Assembly (NCBI RefSeq): GCF_003144535.1
Contig: NZ_PHFJ01000011.1
Location: forward strand, 117,689-181,688
DNA: 64,000 nt
From: Proteus penneri
GTDB taxonomy: Bacteria > Pseudomonadota > Gammaproteobacteria > Enterobacterales > Enterobacteriaceae
Direction of reading: 5' to 3'
Under the pieces are notes generated by a model. It was given only the letters and a program-made list of their open reading frames with translations. It had not been told where the DNA came from and made no database searches. The position numbers and the translations under genes are program-made. This document shows, piece after piece, positions 52,174 through 62,958 of the stretch. The number at the start of each line of letters is the position of its first letter. Within the stretch, counting starts at the first letter, position 1.

Positions 52174-52947
52174 ATGGAACCATTAATTATCAAACTGGGT
52201 GGTGTGCTTCTTGATAACGAAGAAGCGTTAACACGGTTTTTCACCGCATTACAACAATATCGCTCAACGCATTCTCGTCCTTTAGTCATCGTACATGGTG
52301 GTGGCTGTTTGGTGGATGAATTGATGGGTAAATTGCAATTACCTGTCGTGAAAAAGCAAGGCCTGCGTGTCACACCTGCAGATCAGATAGATATCATCAC
52401 AGGAGCACTGGCCGGAAGTGCTAATAAGACCTTGTTATCGTGGGCAACTCAGTTTGGGCTTAATGGGGTGGGACTTTCTTTGGGTGATGGGCAATTAGCA
52501 AAAGTCACTCAAATCAATGAAGAGTTAGGCCATGTAGGAAATGCAACTCCCGGCTCTCCTGATTTACTCAATTTATTATTAGGTGCGGGCTATCTACCTA
52601 TTATCAGTTCTATCGGTATGACTGAAAAAGGTGAGCTGATGAATGTGAATGCTGATCAAGCCGCAACCGCTATTGCTGAAACACTAGGCGCTGATTTAGT
52701 CCTACTTTCCGATGTCAGTGGCATTTTAGATGGCAAAGGTCAGAAAATTGCAGAGATGTCAGCCGAAAAAGCACAGACATTAATTGACCAAGGTATCATC
52801 ACTGACGGCATGATAGTGAAAGTAAACGCAGCGTTAGAAGCGGCTAAAACACTTGGTAGACCTGTTGAAATCGCAAGTTGGCGCCATGCTGAAAAACTGA
52901 CGACACTGTTTAATGGTGTTGCAGTCGGAACCCGTATTTTAGCTTAA
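52174..52947 (+). CDS. argB: N-acetylglutamate kinase
   Basis: ArgB phosphorylates N-acetylglutamate. The 257-residue amino-acid-kinase protein has the phosphate-loop Lys in [25 protein letters not shown] and [27 protein letters not shown]. It has the short enteric form without an N-terminal extension, so direct arginine feedback at this step is not expected. It lies 20 bp after argC. Confidence 0.97.
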   Translation: MEPLIIKLGGVLLDNEEALTRFFTALQQYRSTHSRPLVIVHGGGCLVDELMGKLQLPVVKKQGLRVTPADQIDIITGALAGSANKTLLSWATQFGLNGVGLSLGDGQLAKVTQINEELGHVGNATPGSPDLLNLLLGAGYLPIISSIGMTEKGELMNVNADQAATAIAETLGADLVLLSDVSGILDGKGQKIAEMSAEKAQTLIDQGIITDGMIVKVNAALEAAKTLGRPVEIASWRHAEKLTTLFNGVAVGTRILA

Positions 52948-53023
52948 AAAATCACTCTAGAAATCTTATTGCTATTTGATAGTTGGCAGAATTTAAACAA
53001 ATTGGGAATTGAAGGTTATCACT

Positions 53024-54232
53024 ATGACTAAAGGTATTAAGAAAATCGTACTAGCGTACTCAGGCGGATTAGATACTTCGGCGATCATTCCTTGGTTAAA
53101 AGAGCATTACGATAACTGTGAAGTTGTCGCTTTTGTGGCGGATGTCGGTCAAAGCCGTGATGATTTAGTGGGTGTAGAACAAAAAGCATTGGCATCAGGT
53201 GCTTGCGAGTGTCATATCGTCGATTTACGTGAAGAATTTATCAAAGATTACGTTTACCCTGTATTAAAAACAGGTGCTTTATATGAAGGTAGCTACTTAT
53301 TAGGTACTTCAATGGCTCGTCCTGTTATTGCTAAAGCTCAAGTAGAGTTGGCATTAAAATTAGGTGCTGATGCTGTTGCTCATGGTGCAACAGGTAAAGG
53401 TAACGATCAGGTTCGTTTTGAAAGCACTTATGCGGCACTTGCTCCACAGCTGAAAGTGGTTGCGCCTTGGAGAGAGTGGGATTTACGTTCTCGTGAAGCA
53501 CTGCTGGATTATCTGAAAGTCCGTAATATTCCTACTACTGCGACACTTGAGAAAATTTATAGCCGTGATGAAAATGCATGGCATATCTCAACGGAAGGTG
53601 GTGTATTAGAAAGCCCATGGAATGCATCAAATGAAGATTGTTGGGCATGGACTGTTGATCCTAAGAAAGCGCCAGAAACACCAGAATTAGTCACTGTTAC
53701 AGTTAAAGCGGGTGAAGTTGTCGCGGTAAACGGTAAAACACAATCACCTTTTGAGTGTTTAGATGCATTAAATACATTAGGTGTTAAGCACGGTATTGGA
53801 CGTATTGATATTGTTGAAAACCGTTTAGTGGGAATGAAATCTCGTGGCTGCTATGAAACTCCAGGGGGCACTATCATGATGGCAGCTCTGCGTGGTGTTG
53901 AGCAACTTGTTCTTGATAGAGATGCGTTTAAATGGCGTCAACAACTGGGTTTAGAGATGTCGTATGTGGCTTATGACGGTCGTTGGTTTACGCCAATCCG
54001 TGCTTCACTACAAGCGGCTGCAGAATCGCTGGCACAAGATGTGAATGGCGAAGTGGTTTTAGAGCTTTATAAAGGCCATGTGAATGCCATTCAGAAAAAG
54101 TCAGAAAATAGCCTGTACTCTGAGGAATTTGCAACCTTTGGTGAAGATGAAGTTTACGATCACAGTCATGCTGAAGGTTTTATCCGTTTATATTCTCTGC
54201 CATCACGTATTCGTGCACTGAGCAAAAAATAA
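53024..54232 (+). CDS. argG: Argininosuccinate synthase
   Basis: ArgG joins citrulline and aspartate using ATP. The 402-residue protein has the PP-loop [43 protein letters not shown] and [11 protein letters not shown]. It belongs to the common short class rather than the longer E. coli type (447). It is embedded between argB and argH, giving argCBGH. The ATG at 53024 aligns with family starts; the TTG at 53009 is unlikely. Confidence 0.96.
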   Translation: MTKGIKKIVLAYSGGLDTSAIIPWLKEHYDNCEVVAFVADVGQSRDDLVGVEQKALASGACECHIVDLREEFIKDYVYPVLKTGALYEGSYLLGTSMARPVIAKAQVELALKLGADAVAHGATGKGNDQVRFESTYAALAPQLKVVAPWREWDLRSREALLDYLKVRNIPTTATLEKIYSRDENAWHISTEGGVLESPWNASNEDCWAWTVDPKKAPETPELVTVTVKAGEVVAVNGKTQSPFECLDALNTLGVKHGIGRIDIVENRLVGMKSRGCYETPGGTIMMAALRGVEQLVLDRDAFKWRQQLGLEMSYVAYDGRWFTPIRASLQAAAESLAQDVNGEVVLELYKGHVNAIQKKSENSLYSEEFATFGEDEVYDHSHAEGFIRLYSLPSRIRALSKK

Positions 54233-54243
54233 CGTAAGGCAAT

Positions 54244-54280
54244 AGAGTGGTGCTAACAAGCATCACTCTCACTCTTTTTT
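54244..54280 (+). terminator. Terminator-like hairpin between argG and argH
   Basis: AGAGTGGTGCT (54244-54254) pairs with AGCATCACTCT (54259-54269, one G-T), followed by CACTCTTTTTT. It has the form of an intrinsic terminator but lies inside the operon, so it may act as a partial terminator. Confidence 0.6.
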
Positions 54281-54309
54281 ATTACACAGAATAGATACAG
54301 GAAGCGATT

Positions 54310-55692
54310 ATGGCACTCTGGGGTGGACGTTTTAGTCAGGAAGCTGATCAACGGTTTAAACAATTCAATGATTCACTGCGGTTTGATTTTCGACTGGCAC
54401 AACAGGATATCTTTGGCTCAGTAGCTTGGTCTAAAGCGTTAGTCACCGTTGGTGTGTTATCACAAGATGAACAAGCTCAACTTGAGCAAGCTTTAAATGA
54501 ATTATCAGAAGAAGTAACGGCAAACCCGCAGTCTATTTTGCAAAGTGATGCAGAAGATATCCATAGTTGGGTTGAAAGTAAGCTCATTGCCAAAGTGGGT
54601 GATTTAGGTAAAAAATTACATACGGGGCGTAGTCGTAATGATCAGGTCGCAACAGATTTAAAATTATGGTGTAAAGAAGAAGTTATTCATCTTCGCCAAG
54701 CGATTGTTGAGTTACAAAAAGCGTTAGTTATTACCGCAGAAAAAAATCAAAATGCGGTGATGCCGGGTTATACCCATTTACAACGTGCTCAACCAGTAAC
54801 ATTCGCACACTGGTGTTTAGCCTACAATGAAATGTTAGCTAGAGATGAAAGCCGTTTAGCCGATGCTTTGAAACGTTTGGATATCAGTCCACTAGGATGC
54901 GGTGCATTAGCGGGTACAGCTTACGGTATCGATCGTGAACAATTAGCGGAATGGTTAGGTTTTGCGAGTGCAACTAACAATAGTTTAGACAGTGTATCCG
55001 ACCGTGATCATGTCTTGGAGCTATTATCTTGCGCATCTATTGGGATGGTACATTTATCTCGTTTTGCAGAAGATCTTATTTTCTTTAATAGTGGTGAAGC
55101 GGGCTTTATTGAATTATCAGACAAAGTGACCTCTGGCTCATCATTAATGCCTCAAAAGAAAAATCCAGATGCACTTGAACTTATTCGTGGGAAATGTGGA
55201 CGTGTTCAAGGTGCATTAACGGGCATGATGATGACCTTAAAAGGTCTGCCTTTGGCTTACAATAAAGATATGCAAGAAGATAAAGAAGGGTTATTTGATG
55301 CTATTGATACATGGTCTGATTGCTTGCATATGGCAACATTAGTTCTTGATGGCATTAAAATCCGTCGTCCTCGCTGTGAAGAAGCCGCTAAACAAGGTTA
55401 TGCCAACGCGACTGAACTGGCAGATTATCTTGTTGCTAAAGGCGTGCCATTTCGTGAAGCTCACCATATTGTGGGTGAAGTGGTTGTTTGCGCCCTTGAG
55501 CAAGGTAAAGCGATTGAAGAGCTTCCGCTTTCTGAATTACAGATGTTTAACAGTAAAATTATGATTGATGTGTACGATATTTTATCGCTTCAATCATGTT
55601 TAGATAAACGTCTTGCAAAAGGGGGTGTTTCTCAAAAACAGGTTGCTTATGCGATAGCAAAAGCCAAAGAAGTTTTAAATATAGATAAATAA
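54310..55692 (+). CDS. argH: Argininosuccinate lyase
   Basis: ArgH splits argininosuccinate to arginine and fumarate. The 460-residue superfamily member starts [10 protein letters not shown], and has the catalytic-His region [16 protein letters not shown] and the flexible signature loop [20 protein letters not shown]. It is the last gene of argCBGH, 77 bp after argG across a terminator-like hairpin. Confidence 0.97.
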   Translation: MALWGGRFSQEADQRFKQFNDSLRFDFRLAQQDIFGSVAWSKALVTVGVLSQDEQAQLEQALNELSEEVTANPQSILQSDAEDIHSWVESKLIAKVGDLGKKLHTGRSRNDQVATDLKLWCKEEVIHLRQAIVELQKALVITAEKNQNAVMPGYTHLQRAQPVTFAHWCLAYNEMLARDESRLADALKRLDISPLGCGALAGTAYGIDREQLAEWLGFASATNNSLDSVSDRDHVLELLSCASIGMVHLSRFAEDLIFFNSGEAGFIELSDKVTSGSSLMPQKKNPDALELIRGKCGRVQGALTGMMMTLKGLPLAYNKDMQEDKEGLFDAIDTWSDCLHMATLVLDGIKIRRPRCEEAAKQGYANATELADYLVAKGVPFREAHHIVGEVVVCALEQGKAIEELPLSELQMFNSKIMIDVYDILSLQSCLDKRLAKGGVSQKQVAYAIAKAKEVLNIDK

Positions 55693-55734
55693 GAAAAGAG
55701 TTTATTTAAGACAACTTACTGTTATTAAAAAAGA

Positions 55735-55763
55735 ACAGGGTGAACTTCACTCTGTTTTTTTAT
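55735..55763 (+). terminator. Terminator of the arg operon
   Basis: ACAGGGTGAA and TTCACTCTGT form the stem, followed by seven T's. Confidence 0.8.
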
Positions 55764-55822
55764 TTTAAATTGCCGATAATATCGAAAAAGAGAGACAGAA
55801 TAACATTCGACTGATAGAAAAA

Positions 55823-55859
55823 TTTATCAGTTACTATATTATCTATAGACATTAACTAT
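55823..55859 (+). promoter_or_regulatory. Candidate OxyR site upstream of oxyR
   Basis: Tetrads CTAT (55834), ATAG (55845) and CTAT (55856) fall at the 11-bp spacing of the OxyR motif ATAG-N7-CTAT-N7-ATAG-N7-CTAT. Only the first block (TTTA at 55823) fails. It ends 24 bp before the oxyR ATG, fitting autorepression. No oxyS-like RNA gene was recognised. Confidence 0.5.
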
Positions 55860-55882
55860 CAGCAATAAATGTGGGATCTGCA

Positions 55883-56800
55883 ATGAATATCCGTGACTTG
55901 GAATATCTGGTGGCTCTAGCTGAGCATAAACATTTTCGTCGGGCGGCAGATTCTTGCCATGTGAGCCAGCCAACATTAAGTGGTCAAATTCGTAAACTTG
56001 AAGATGAACTCGGTGTAATGTTACTTGAAAGAACGAGCCGTAAGGTTTTGTTTACCCAGCAAGGCTTATTGCTGGTGGATCAAGCGAAAACTGTTTTACG
56101 TGAAGTAAAAGTGCTACAAGAAATGGCTTCATTGCAAGGCGAAAGTATGGCGGGACCTTTACATATTGGGCTTATCCCTACTGTTGGCCCTTATTTATTG
56201 CCCCACATCATTCCTGAATTACATAAAAACTACCCTAAGTTAGAGATGTACCTTCATGAAGCACAAACTCATAGCTTATTAGCTCAATTAGATAGTGGAA
56301 AACTCGATTGTGCAATTTTAGCAATGGTTAAAGAGAGTGCACCGTTTATTGAAGTGCCTTTATTTGAAGAGCCAATGAAATTAGCGATTTATGAAGGACA
56401 TCCATGGCATGAACGTCGCTCTGTGCCGATGGGTGACTTAGCGGGTCAACGTTTATTAATGTTAGAAGATGGACACTGTTTACGCGATCAAGCGTTAGGG
56501 TTCTGTTTCCAAGCTGGCGCAAAAGAAGATACTCATTTTAGAGCAACGAGCTTAGAGACATTACGTAATATGGTCGCTGCTGGTAGTGGAATAACCTTAT
56601 TACCTGATTTATCCGTACCTCAAGAACAAAAACGTGATGGAGTGTGTTACTTAGAATGTACCGATCCAAATCCATCACGTTCTATTATTTTGGTTTATCG
56701 TCCCGGATCGCCTTTGCGTAATCGTTATGAACAATTAGCAGAGACAATCCGTGAACATATGACCGCATTTTATGCAGAAAAACAAAACGCATTAAAATAA
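55883..56800 (+). CDS. oxyR: Hydrogen-peroxide sensor OxyR
   Basis: OxyR is a LysR-type activator of peroxide defence. The 305 residues equal E. coli. The N-terminal helix-turn-helix is [20 protein letters not shown]...[17 protein letters not shown]. The redox cysteines are both present nine residues apart in [16 protein letters not shown] (Cys199/Cys208 in E. coli numbering). The ATG at 55883 aligns with E. coli; a GTG at 55871 would add four residues. Its 3' end overlaps the convergent sthA by 9 bp. Confidence 0.97.
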   Translation: MNIRDLEYLVALAEHKHFRRAADSCHVSQPTLSGQIRKLEDELGVMLLERTSRKVLFTQQGLLLVDQAKTVLREVKVLQEMASLQGESMAGPLHIGLIPTVGPYLLPHIIPELHKNYPKLEMYLHEAQTHSLLAQLDSGKLDCAILAMVKESAPFIEVPLFEEPMKLAIYEGHPWHERRSVPMGDLAGQRLLMLEDGHCLRDQALGFCFQAGAKEDTHFRATSLETLRNMVAAGSGITLLPDLSVPQEQKRDGVCYLECTDPNPSRSIILVYRPGSPLRNRYEQLAETIREHMTAFYAEKQNALK

Positions 56801-58189
56801 GCGGTTTAAACCATTAAGCGCCGCAACACGATAGGCTTCTGCCATTGTTGGATAGTTGAAGGTGGTATTAACGAAATACTCGATAGTATTACCTTCACCT
56901 TTTTGCTCCATAATTGCTTGGCCGATATGAATAATTTCAGCCGCACGCTCACCGAAACAGTGAATACCTAAAATCTGCTTGGTTTCACGGTGGAAGAGAA
57001 TTTTCAAACTCCCCACATTCATACCTGCTATTTGTGCTCTTGCCAGATGTTTAAATTGAGCTCGACCCACTTCATAAGGGATTTTCATTGCAGTGAGTTG
57101 TTGCTCTGTTTTACCAACAGAACTAATTTCAGGAATGGTGTAGATCCCCGTTGGAATATCTTCAATTAAATGTGTTTCTGATTTTCCGGTTGTGATTGCT
57201 AAAGCCGCAATTCGGCCTTGATCATAAGCGGCTGAAGCTAGGCTTGGATAACCAATAACATCACCTACGGCATAAATGTGTTCACAACTGGTTTGGTAGT
57301 GGGCATTAACAGAAACGAGCCCACGACTATCTGTTTTAATACCGACGTTTTCTAAGCCTAGAGTGTCTGTATTTCCTGTTCGGCCATTCGCATAAAGTAG
57401 ACAATCTGCTTTGACTTTTTTACCTGATTTTAGGTGAACAATAACACCATCATCGACACCTTCAATGCTTTCGTATTCTTCATTATGACGAATAACAATG
57501 CCGTTATTCCAGAAGTGATAAGAAAGTGCATCAGACATCTCTTGATCAAGGAAAGACAATAGGTGATCACGAGTATTGATTAAATCTACTTTTACTCTTA
57601 ATCCTCTAAAGATAGAGGCATATTCACAACCAATGACACCTGCGCCATAAATAATGACATGGTGAGGCTCATGCTCTAAATCGAGAATAGTGTCACTGTT
57701 ATAAATACGAGAATGAGAAAAATCGACATCTGGCGGGCAATAAGGGCGAGAGCCCGTTGCAATAATAAAGTTATCAGCCGAAAGAATATCGCAAGTACCA
57801 TCAGGATAACGCACGCTGACCCGGTGTTCGTCAATAAATGCGGCTTCACCCGAATACATCGTACAATTATTACGCTCGTAAAAACCTTGACGCATTTTAG
57901 TCTGCTGACTAATCACGGTGCTGGCTTGACGAAGTATTTGAGAAAAAGAGGAGTTAATAAGACGAGATTGGTCGCTATAAAGTGGGTTTTGATTAAACTC
58001 GATAATGCGACTTACTGCATGGCGTAGGGCTTTGGAGGGAATGGTACCCCAATGCGTACAGCCACCACCAACTTTGTTATAACGTTCTATAACTGCGACG
58101 CGTTTTCCTTGTTTAACAAGCCCCATGGCCGCGCCTTCACCGCCAGGACCTGAACCGATAACAATGGCATCGAAATGAGAATGTTGCAT
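56792..58189 (-). CDS. sthA: Soluble pyridine nucleotide transhydrogenase
   Basis: SthA moves hydride from NADPH to NAD+ in the cytoplasm through FAD. The 465-residue flavoprotein has [17 protein letters not shown]. It carries [16 protein letters not shown] with a single Cys, which distinguishes it from disulfide reductases. The second dinucleotide site is [14 protein letters not shown], followed by the [23 protein letters not shown] segment. It is convergent and overlapping with oxyR by 9 bp, and divergent from fabR. Confidence 0.97.
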   Translation of the reverse strand: MQHSHFDAIVIGSGPGGEGAAMGLVKQGKRVAVIERYNKVGGGCTHWGTIPSKALRHAVSRIIEFNQNPLYSDQSRLINSSFSQILRQASTVISQQTKMRQGFYERNNCTMYSGEAAFIDEHRVSVRYPDGTCDILSADNFIIATGSRPYCPPDVDFSHSRIYNSDTILDLEHEPHHVIIYGAGVIGCEYASIFRGLRVKVDLINTRDHLLSFLDQEMSDALSYHFWNNGIVIRHNEEYESIEGVDDGVIVHLKSGKKVKADCLLYANGRTGNTDTLGLENVGIKTDSRGLVSVNAHYQTSCEHIYAVGDVIGYPSLASAAYDQGRIAALAITTGKSETHLIEDIPTGIYTIPEISSVGKTEQQLTAMKIPYEVGRAQFKHLARAQIAGMNVGSLKILFHRETKQILGIHCFGERAAEIIHIGQAIMEQKGEGNTIEYFVNTTFNYPTMAEAYRVAALNGLNRLF

Positions 58190-58388
58190 AGGAAGAGACC
58201 TGTTTTATACAAACCGACAACGGTATATTAACATTAGAATGAATAATAGCCCAATTGACATTAAGGGCATTAGTCACACTTTGTTGAGTTTTTATGAGAA
58301 TGTGTCTTGAGAGATGATTGTACGCACTGCTTTTTTAACAAAGTTTGATATATTGAGCATAAACCAAATTAGGATTATCAGGATTTCT

Positions 58389-59075
58389 GTGAGTAATAAT
58401 ATTGGCATCAGAGCTAAACAAAAAGAAAAAACCCGTCGCTCTTTAATTGAAGCAGCTTTTAGCCAACTCAGTGCCGAGCGTAGTTTTACCAGTTTAAGTT
58501 TACGAGAAGTCGCTAGAGAGGCGGGTATTGCGCCTACCTCATTTTATCGCCATTTTAAAGATGTGGATGAACTTGGGCTGACAATGGTTGATGAAAGTGG
58601 ATTGATGTTACGCCAACTGATGCGACAAGCACGTCAACGTATTGCGAAAGGTGGTAGCGTTATTAGAACATCAGTAGCCACTTTTATGGAATTCATTGGC
58701 AATAATCCTAATGCGTTTCGATTATTATTACGTGAGCGTTCTGGGACTTCGGCGGAATTTCGTGCCGCAGTCGCACGAGAGATCCAACATTTTATTGCAG
58801 AACTGGCAGACTATCTTGAGCAAGAGAGTCATATGCCACGTTATTTTACAGAAATGCAATCTGAAGCAATGGTCACTATTGTATTTAGTGCAGGCGCAGA
58901 AGCACTGGATATCGATATTGAAAAGCGTCAACAATTAGAAGAAAGATTAGTTATACAGCTGCGAATGATTGCTAAAGGTGCCTATTATTGGTATCGACGT
59001 GAGCAAGAAACGCAAATACCTCAACAAGATAACCCAGAGATAAAGAAAAAAACGCATCAGAAAGGAGACAAATGA
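58389..59075 (+). CDS. fabR: TetR-family repressor of unsaturated fatty acid synthesis FabR
   Basis: FabR represses fabA and fabB in response to unsaturated acyl-CoA/ACP. The protein has the Tet[24 protein letters not shown]...[17 protein letters not shown] and a near-identical effector domain ([37 protein letters not shown]). The codon aligned with the E. coli ATG is ATT here (58401). I therefore choose GTG at 58389, behind AGGA (about 58380-58383), for 228 residues; an ATG at 58314 is longer and unmatched. Its stop overlaps yijD by four bases. Confidence 0.92.
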   Translation: MSNNIGIRAKQKEKTRRSLIEAAFSQLSAERSFTSLSLREVAREAGIAPTSFYRHFKDVDELGLTMVDESGLMLRQLMRQARQRIAKGGSVIRTSVATFMEFIGNNPNAFRLLLRERSGTSAEFRAAVAREIQHFIAELADYLEQESHMPRYFTEMQSEAMVTIVFSAGAEALDIDIEKRQQLEERLVIQLRMIAKGAYYWYRREQETQIPQQDNPEIKKKTHQKGDK

Positions 59076-59476
59076 TGGAACAAAATCGCTGTGAAAAAAG
59101 CACGCTATTACTTGCCGCAGTCATTGGTGTCGCTTTACATGGTACATATTCAAGTTTTTTTAACCCGTTGATTGAAACGTGGTCGGTTTTCCCACTCGTC
59201 AGTTTAATCTTGGCAGTTTACTGTTTATATCAGCGCTATTTAAATCAACCTATGACTGATGGAATGCCTAAGTTGATTTTTTCATTCTTTTTATTAGGCT
59301 TCTTCGGTTATAACGCTTACACCAGAACCGTTAACCCTGAATGGGGTTCAAACTTCTTCTCTTCAGTTTGTATTGTTATCGTTGCGTTATGGATTTATCG
59401 TCAGTTCAAACATCGTCAACGTTTACGTATACAGGCAGAAGAAGCTGAGAGAGCATCACAAGCAGAACAGTACTAG
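59072..59476 (+). CDS. yijD: DUF1422 inner-membrane protein YijD
   Basis: This 134-residue membrane protein has four hydrophobic segments (about 11-26, 37-56, 68-84 and 96-113) and a charged C-terminal tail. It matches E. coli YijD through [20 protein letters not shown] and the GSNFFSSV region. The function is unknown. It overlaps fabR by four bases (ATGA), so fabR-yijD is a coupled pair as in E. coli. Confidence 0.9.
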   Translation: MMEQNRCEKSTLLLAAVIGVALHGTYSSFFNPLIETWSVFPLVSLILAVYCLYQRYLNQPMTDGMPKLIFSFFLLGFFGYNAYTRTVNPEWGSNFFSSVCIVIVALWIYRQFKHRQRLRIQAEEAERASQAEQY

Positions 59477-59516
59477 TCTGTACTTATCTATTTGTTGTAA
59501 ACACAGCGAAATTTTG

Positions 59517-59549
59517 ACACCAGCAAGTTATCTTGCTGGTGTTTTTGTT
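59517..59549. terminator. Terminator between yijD and trmA
   Basis: ACACCAGCAAG-TTAT-CTTGCTGGTGT is followed by TTTTGTTTTT. It is a strong hairpin between convergent genes. Confidence 0.9.
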
Positions 59550-59599
59550 TTTATTCGCGTTATTAAAGGATTTTTTACTCTAAGAAGAGAAATAAGCAG

Positions 59600-60697
59600 T
59601 TATCTTTTTTCTAATAACACACCACATTCCATATGATGGGTATATGGGAATTGATCAAATAAAGCTAATTTGCTGATTTTATGTGTTTTTGTTAGGGTTT
59701 CTAAATTTTGGCACAATGTTTCTGGGTTACAAGAAATGTATAAAATGCTAGGGTAAGTTTTAACCAGTTCTACAGTTTTCTCATCTAAACCACTACGAGG
59801 TGGATCGACAAAAATGGTTTCACATTGGTAATCTTTTAAATCAATCCCTTCTAGACGTTTAAATTCTCTTACCCCATTCATTGCTTGTGTAAAATCTTCC
59901 GCAGACATGCGAATAATTTTCACATTATTAATATGGTTCATTGCAATATTATATTGCGCGGCATAAACAGAAGGTTTTGCGATTTCTGTTGCCAGTACGC
60001 GATCGAAATTACGCGCGAGTGCTAATGAAAAGTTGCCATTACCACAATACAACTCAAGCAGATCACCTTTCGCGTTTTCTGTTGCCTTTAATGCCCATTC
60101 CAACATTTTAATATTGACCTGAGCATTAGGTTGCGTGAAGCTATTTTCAACTTGGCGATAAATCATCTCTTTACCTGCGACAGGTAACACTTCATCAATA
60201 AAATCGTTATCGAGCATAATTTTTGTTTTATATGCACGACCGATTAACTGCACATCAAAGCCTTGAGCAATTAAGATCTGGCGTAATGCTTGTGCTTCTT
60301 GTTGCCAAGTTTCATCAATTTTCTTGTGATACAGCAAAGAGACAATAATTTTATTACTCAACGTAGAAAGATAATCAATCTGAAATAGTTTCTTTCTGAG
60401 TGTTGGTTTATCTTTTATTTCTGCCAACAAGACAACCATCATTTTATTAATAAGCTGGCTAGCAACCGGAAATTGGTCAACACGAATACGCTGCTTAGTC
60501 TCTTGGTCAAACATAATATGATAGAGAGAATCGTCTTCATGCCAGATACGGAATTCCGCACGCATACGATAATGCTGTTCTGGTGATGAAAAAACCTCTG
60601 CTTCAGGCGCATTAAAAGGAGCCATCATCGTTTGTAGACGTTGTGTTTTTTCATTCAGTTGAGACTGATATGTTTGCGTTGGTAATGAATTCTGCAT
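59600..60697 (-). CDS. trmA: tRNA (uracil-5-)-methyltransferase TrmA
   Basis: TrmA makes ribothymidine at position 54 of tRNA (and a site in tmRNA) using S-adenosylmethionine. The 365-residue protein has the RNA-binding N-terminal half, the SAM motif [28 protein letters not shown] and the nucleophile Cys in [15 protein letters not shown]. The C-terminal Glu follows in [12 protein letters not shown]. It is divergent from btuB, as in E. coli. Confidence 0.97.
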   Translation of the reverse strand: MQNSLPTQTYQSQLNEKTQRLQTMMAPFNAPEAEVFSSPEQHYRMRAEFRIWHEDDSLYHIMFDQETKQRIRVDQFPVASQLINKMMVVLLAEIKDKPTLRKKLFQIDYLSTLSNKIIVSLLYHKKIDETWQQEAQALRQILIAQGFDVQLIGRAYKTKIMLDNDFIDEVLPVAGKEMIYRQVENSFTQPNAQVNIKMLEWALKATENAKGDLLELYCGNGNFSLALARNFDRVLATEIAKPSVYAAQYNIAMNHINNVKIIRMSAEDFTQAMNGVREFKRLEGIDLKDYQCETIFVDPPRSGLDEKTVELVKTYPSILYISCNPETLCQNLETLTKTHKISKLALFDQFPYTHHMECGVLLEKR

Positions 60698-60819
60698 GGT
60701 ATCTCGCCTTTTTTTGGCAGTAATAAAGTTAAGCGAGCGAAATTGTAGAGATCCTCATGAAGATGTCCAGTATTCTTCATGTTCAATTTCTGGACTCAGT
60801 GGAGTTGAAATCGTAGCAT

Positions 60820-61010
60820 AGCTGTTCGGTCTCCTAATAGGAGTGAAAAGGGAATCTGGTGCAAAGCCAGAACTGACGCGCAGCGGTAATAGGATCAAGG
60901 ATAATAAAAGACACTACAAAGTACCTTAATAAGTACAGTGGGAAGTCATTATCTTAAATACACAAAATTGTTTATTTAACCTAGAGTCCGAAGACCTGCC
61001 GAAGACCTGT
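60820..61010 (+). promoter_or_regulatory. Cobalamin (AdoCbl) riboswitch upstream of btuB
   Basis: The conserved core is clear: GGTCTCC at the 5' stem, AAAAGGGAATCTGGTGCAAA, GCCAGAACTGACGCGCAGCGG and the closing GTCCGAAGACCTGCC (60986-61000). These blocks match the B12-riboswitch consensus in order and spacing. An exact second copy of CCGAAGACCTG follows at 60999-61009. Cobalamin binding should shut off btuB translation. Confidence 0.92.
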
Positions 61011-61050
61011 CGCATCTTAAATTAAATACGCGTTTTATTTAATTTTGGCG

Positions 61051-61078
61051 GCATCCTGCTACTTATTCTGTTGGATGC
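61051..61078 (+). promoter_or_regulatory. Ribosome-binding-site sequestering hairpin of btuB
   Basis: GCATCC (61051-61056) is complementary to GGATGC (61073-61078), which contains the likely Shine-Dalgarno nine bases before the btuB ATG. This matches the translational expression platform known for E. coli btuB. Confidence 0.7.
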
Positions 61079-61086
61079 AGATTTTC

Positions 61087-62958
61087 ATGAATAATAAAAA
61101 AGTTTTTCTTATTTCAAATATAGCGTTGAGTGTAATGGTGGGGAGTTTTAGTGCGTTTGCGAATAACAGCGATACATTAAGTGTGACAGCAAACCGCTTT
61201 CAAGAGCCGAACTCTTCTATTTTAGCACCTATCACCGTTGTTGAACGTGAACAGATTGATCGTTGGCAGAGTAATAGTGTTATTGATGTATTACGCAGAA
61301 TGCCCGGTATTGATGTGGGGCAAAACGGTGGAATAGGGCAACAAAGCTCAATATTTGTCAGAGGTACAAATTCAAACCACGTGCTTATTTTAGTGGATGG
61401 TGTACGTTTAAATCAGGCTAATGTGTCTGGTAGTTCTGATATTAGCCAAATTCCGCTTTCTCTTGTTCAACGCATTGAATATATAAGAGGGCCTCGTTCT
61501 TCTGTTTATGGTTCAGATGCAATTGGTGGTGTGATTAATATCCTCACAGAAAGAAAAACAGAAGGAGGAACACTCAATGCCACAATGGGTTCTCATGGTT
61601 ATCAAGAATATGATGGCTCTGTAAAACAAAAAATTGGTGATAAAACAACACTAACGGCGGCAGGTAGTTATCTCTATACCAAAGGCTACGATATAGAAGC
61701 GAGAGGTAATACAGGCGGGCATCCTCAACCTGATCGTGATGGTTTTATGAATAAGTCACTATGGTTAGGTGTTAATCACGATATAAATGATAACGTTTCT
61801 TTATTTGCAAGGGCTTATGGTTTTGATAATCGTACCGCTTATGATGCTGAACCAGATTATAACGATAATACTATTATTGTTGATACTCGCGCATTGTTTA
61901 GCCGCACTTATGATGCAGGTATGCAATTTCATCGTGATAACTACTCTTCTTCTTTAAATACCAGTTATAACTACACCAAAGACTATGATTACGATCCACA
62001 TCAAGGTCGCTATGGTAAAGGCAGCCGGTTTACCAACTCTGAACAATATAATGTGCAGTGGGGTAATCACCTTTTATTAGGTAATGGCAGTGTAGGTGGT
62101 GGAGTGGATTGGCAACGTCAATCTGTTAAAGAAGGTTCTAATGGATTTCCTAATAAAGAACATTTCGATAATACAGGCTTATATCTAACTGGACAGCAAA
62201 AGTTAGGCAATGTGATTGCAGAAGCATCGGTACGTTCTGATCATCATTCTGAATACAATTGGCATACTACGTGGCAATCTAATTTAGCGTGGGAGTTCGT
62301 TGAGGGCTATCGTGTGATTGGTGGTTATGGTACAGCATTTAAAGCACCGACACTGATGCAACTTTATAGTGAATGGGGAAGTAATCCAAACTTACAACCC
62401 GAAAAGAGTAAACAGTGGGAGGGGGGCTTTGAAGGCGTAACAGGACCTTTAGAGTGGCGTTTGACTGCATATAGAAATAATATTACTAATTTAATTGAAG
62501 CTGATTCTAAGCAAGGATGGAAAAATTATAATATTGGAGAAGCTTTAATTAAAGGCGTCGAATTTACGGGTGAAATGGATACGTGGATTTTCCATCACAC
62601 CTTTAATTACCAATATATAGATGCAAGAAATAAAGAAACGCACCAACGTCTTGATCGTCGAGCTCGTCAGCAAGTGAAATATCAGCTTGATTGGCAAGTC
62701 GAAAAATTAGATATGGGGGTGACTTACCAATATATCGGTCAACGTACTGATAAAGAGTATGATCCTTCAACTTATTCATCAAAACCTATTTCTCTAGGCG
62801 GTGTGAGTATTTGGGATTTAACTGCGTCATATCCTATTACATCGCATCTCTCAATTCGTGGTAGAATAGCCAACCTGTTTGATAAAGATTATGAGACAGC
62901 TTATGGCTATCGCACGCCAGGACGTGAATACTTCCTCACAGGAAGCTACAACTTCTGA
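61087..62958 (+). CDS. btuB: TonB-dependent vitamin B12 receptor BtuB
   Basis: BtuB is the outer-membrane cobalamin transporter. The 623-residue precursor has a signal peptide (cleavage near AFA-NN, about residue 26) and the TonB box DTLSVTANRFQEP. The plug domain has RMPGIDVGQNGGIGQ, ILVDGVRLNQ and RGPRSSVYGSDAIGGVINI. A 22-strand barrel ends in the Phe of TGSYNF. The ATG at 61087 is the start that gives a proper signal peptide; the frame is open upstream to 61045. It overlaps murI by 56 bp. Confidence 0.96.
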   Translation: MNNKKVFLISNIALSVMVGSFSAFANNSDTLSVTANRFQEPNSSILAPITVVEREQIDRWQSNSVIDVLRRMPGIDVGQNGGIGQQSSIFVRGTNSNHVLILVDGVRLNQANVSGSSDISQIPLSLVQRIEYIRGPRSSVYGSDAIGGVINILTERKTEGGTLNATMGSHGYQEYDGSVKQKIGDKTTLTAAGSYLYTKGYDIEARGNTGGHPQPDRDGFMNKSLWLGVNHDINDNVSLFARAYGFDNRTAYDAEPDYNDNTIIVDTRALFSRTYDAGMQFHRDNYSSSLNTSYNYTKDYDYDPHQGRYGKGSRFTNSEQYNVQWGNHLLLGNGSVGGGVDWQRQSVKEGSNGFPNKEHFDNTGLYLTGQQKLGNVIAEASVRSDHHSEYNWHTTWQSNLAWEFVEGYRVIGGYGTAFKAPTLMQLYSEWGSNPNLQPEKSKQWEGGFEGVTGPLEWRLTAYRNNITNLIEADSKQGWKNYNIGEALIKGVEFTGEMDTWIFHHTFNYQYIDARNKETHQRLDRRARQQVKYQLDWQVEKLDMGVTYQYIGQRTDKEYDPSTYSSKPISLGGVSIWDLTASYPITSHLSIRGRIANLFDKDYETAYGYRTPGREYFLTGSYNF

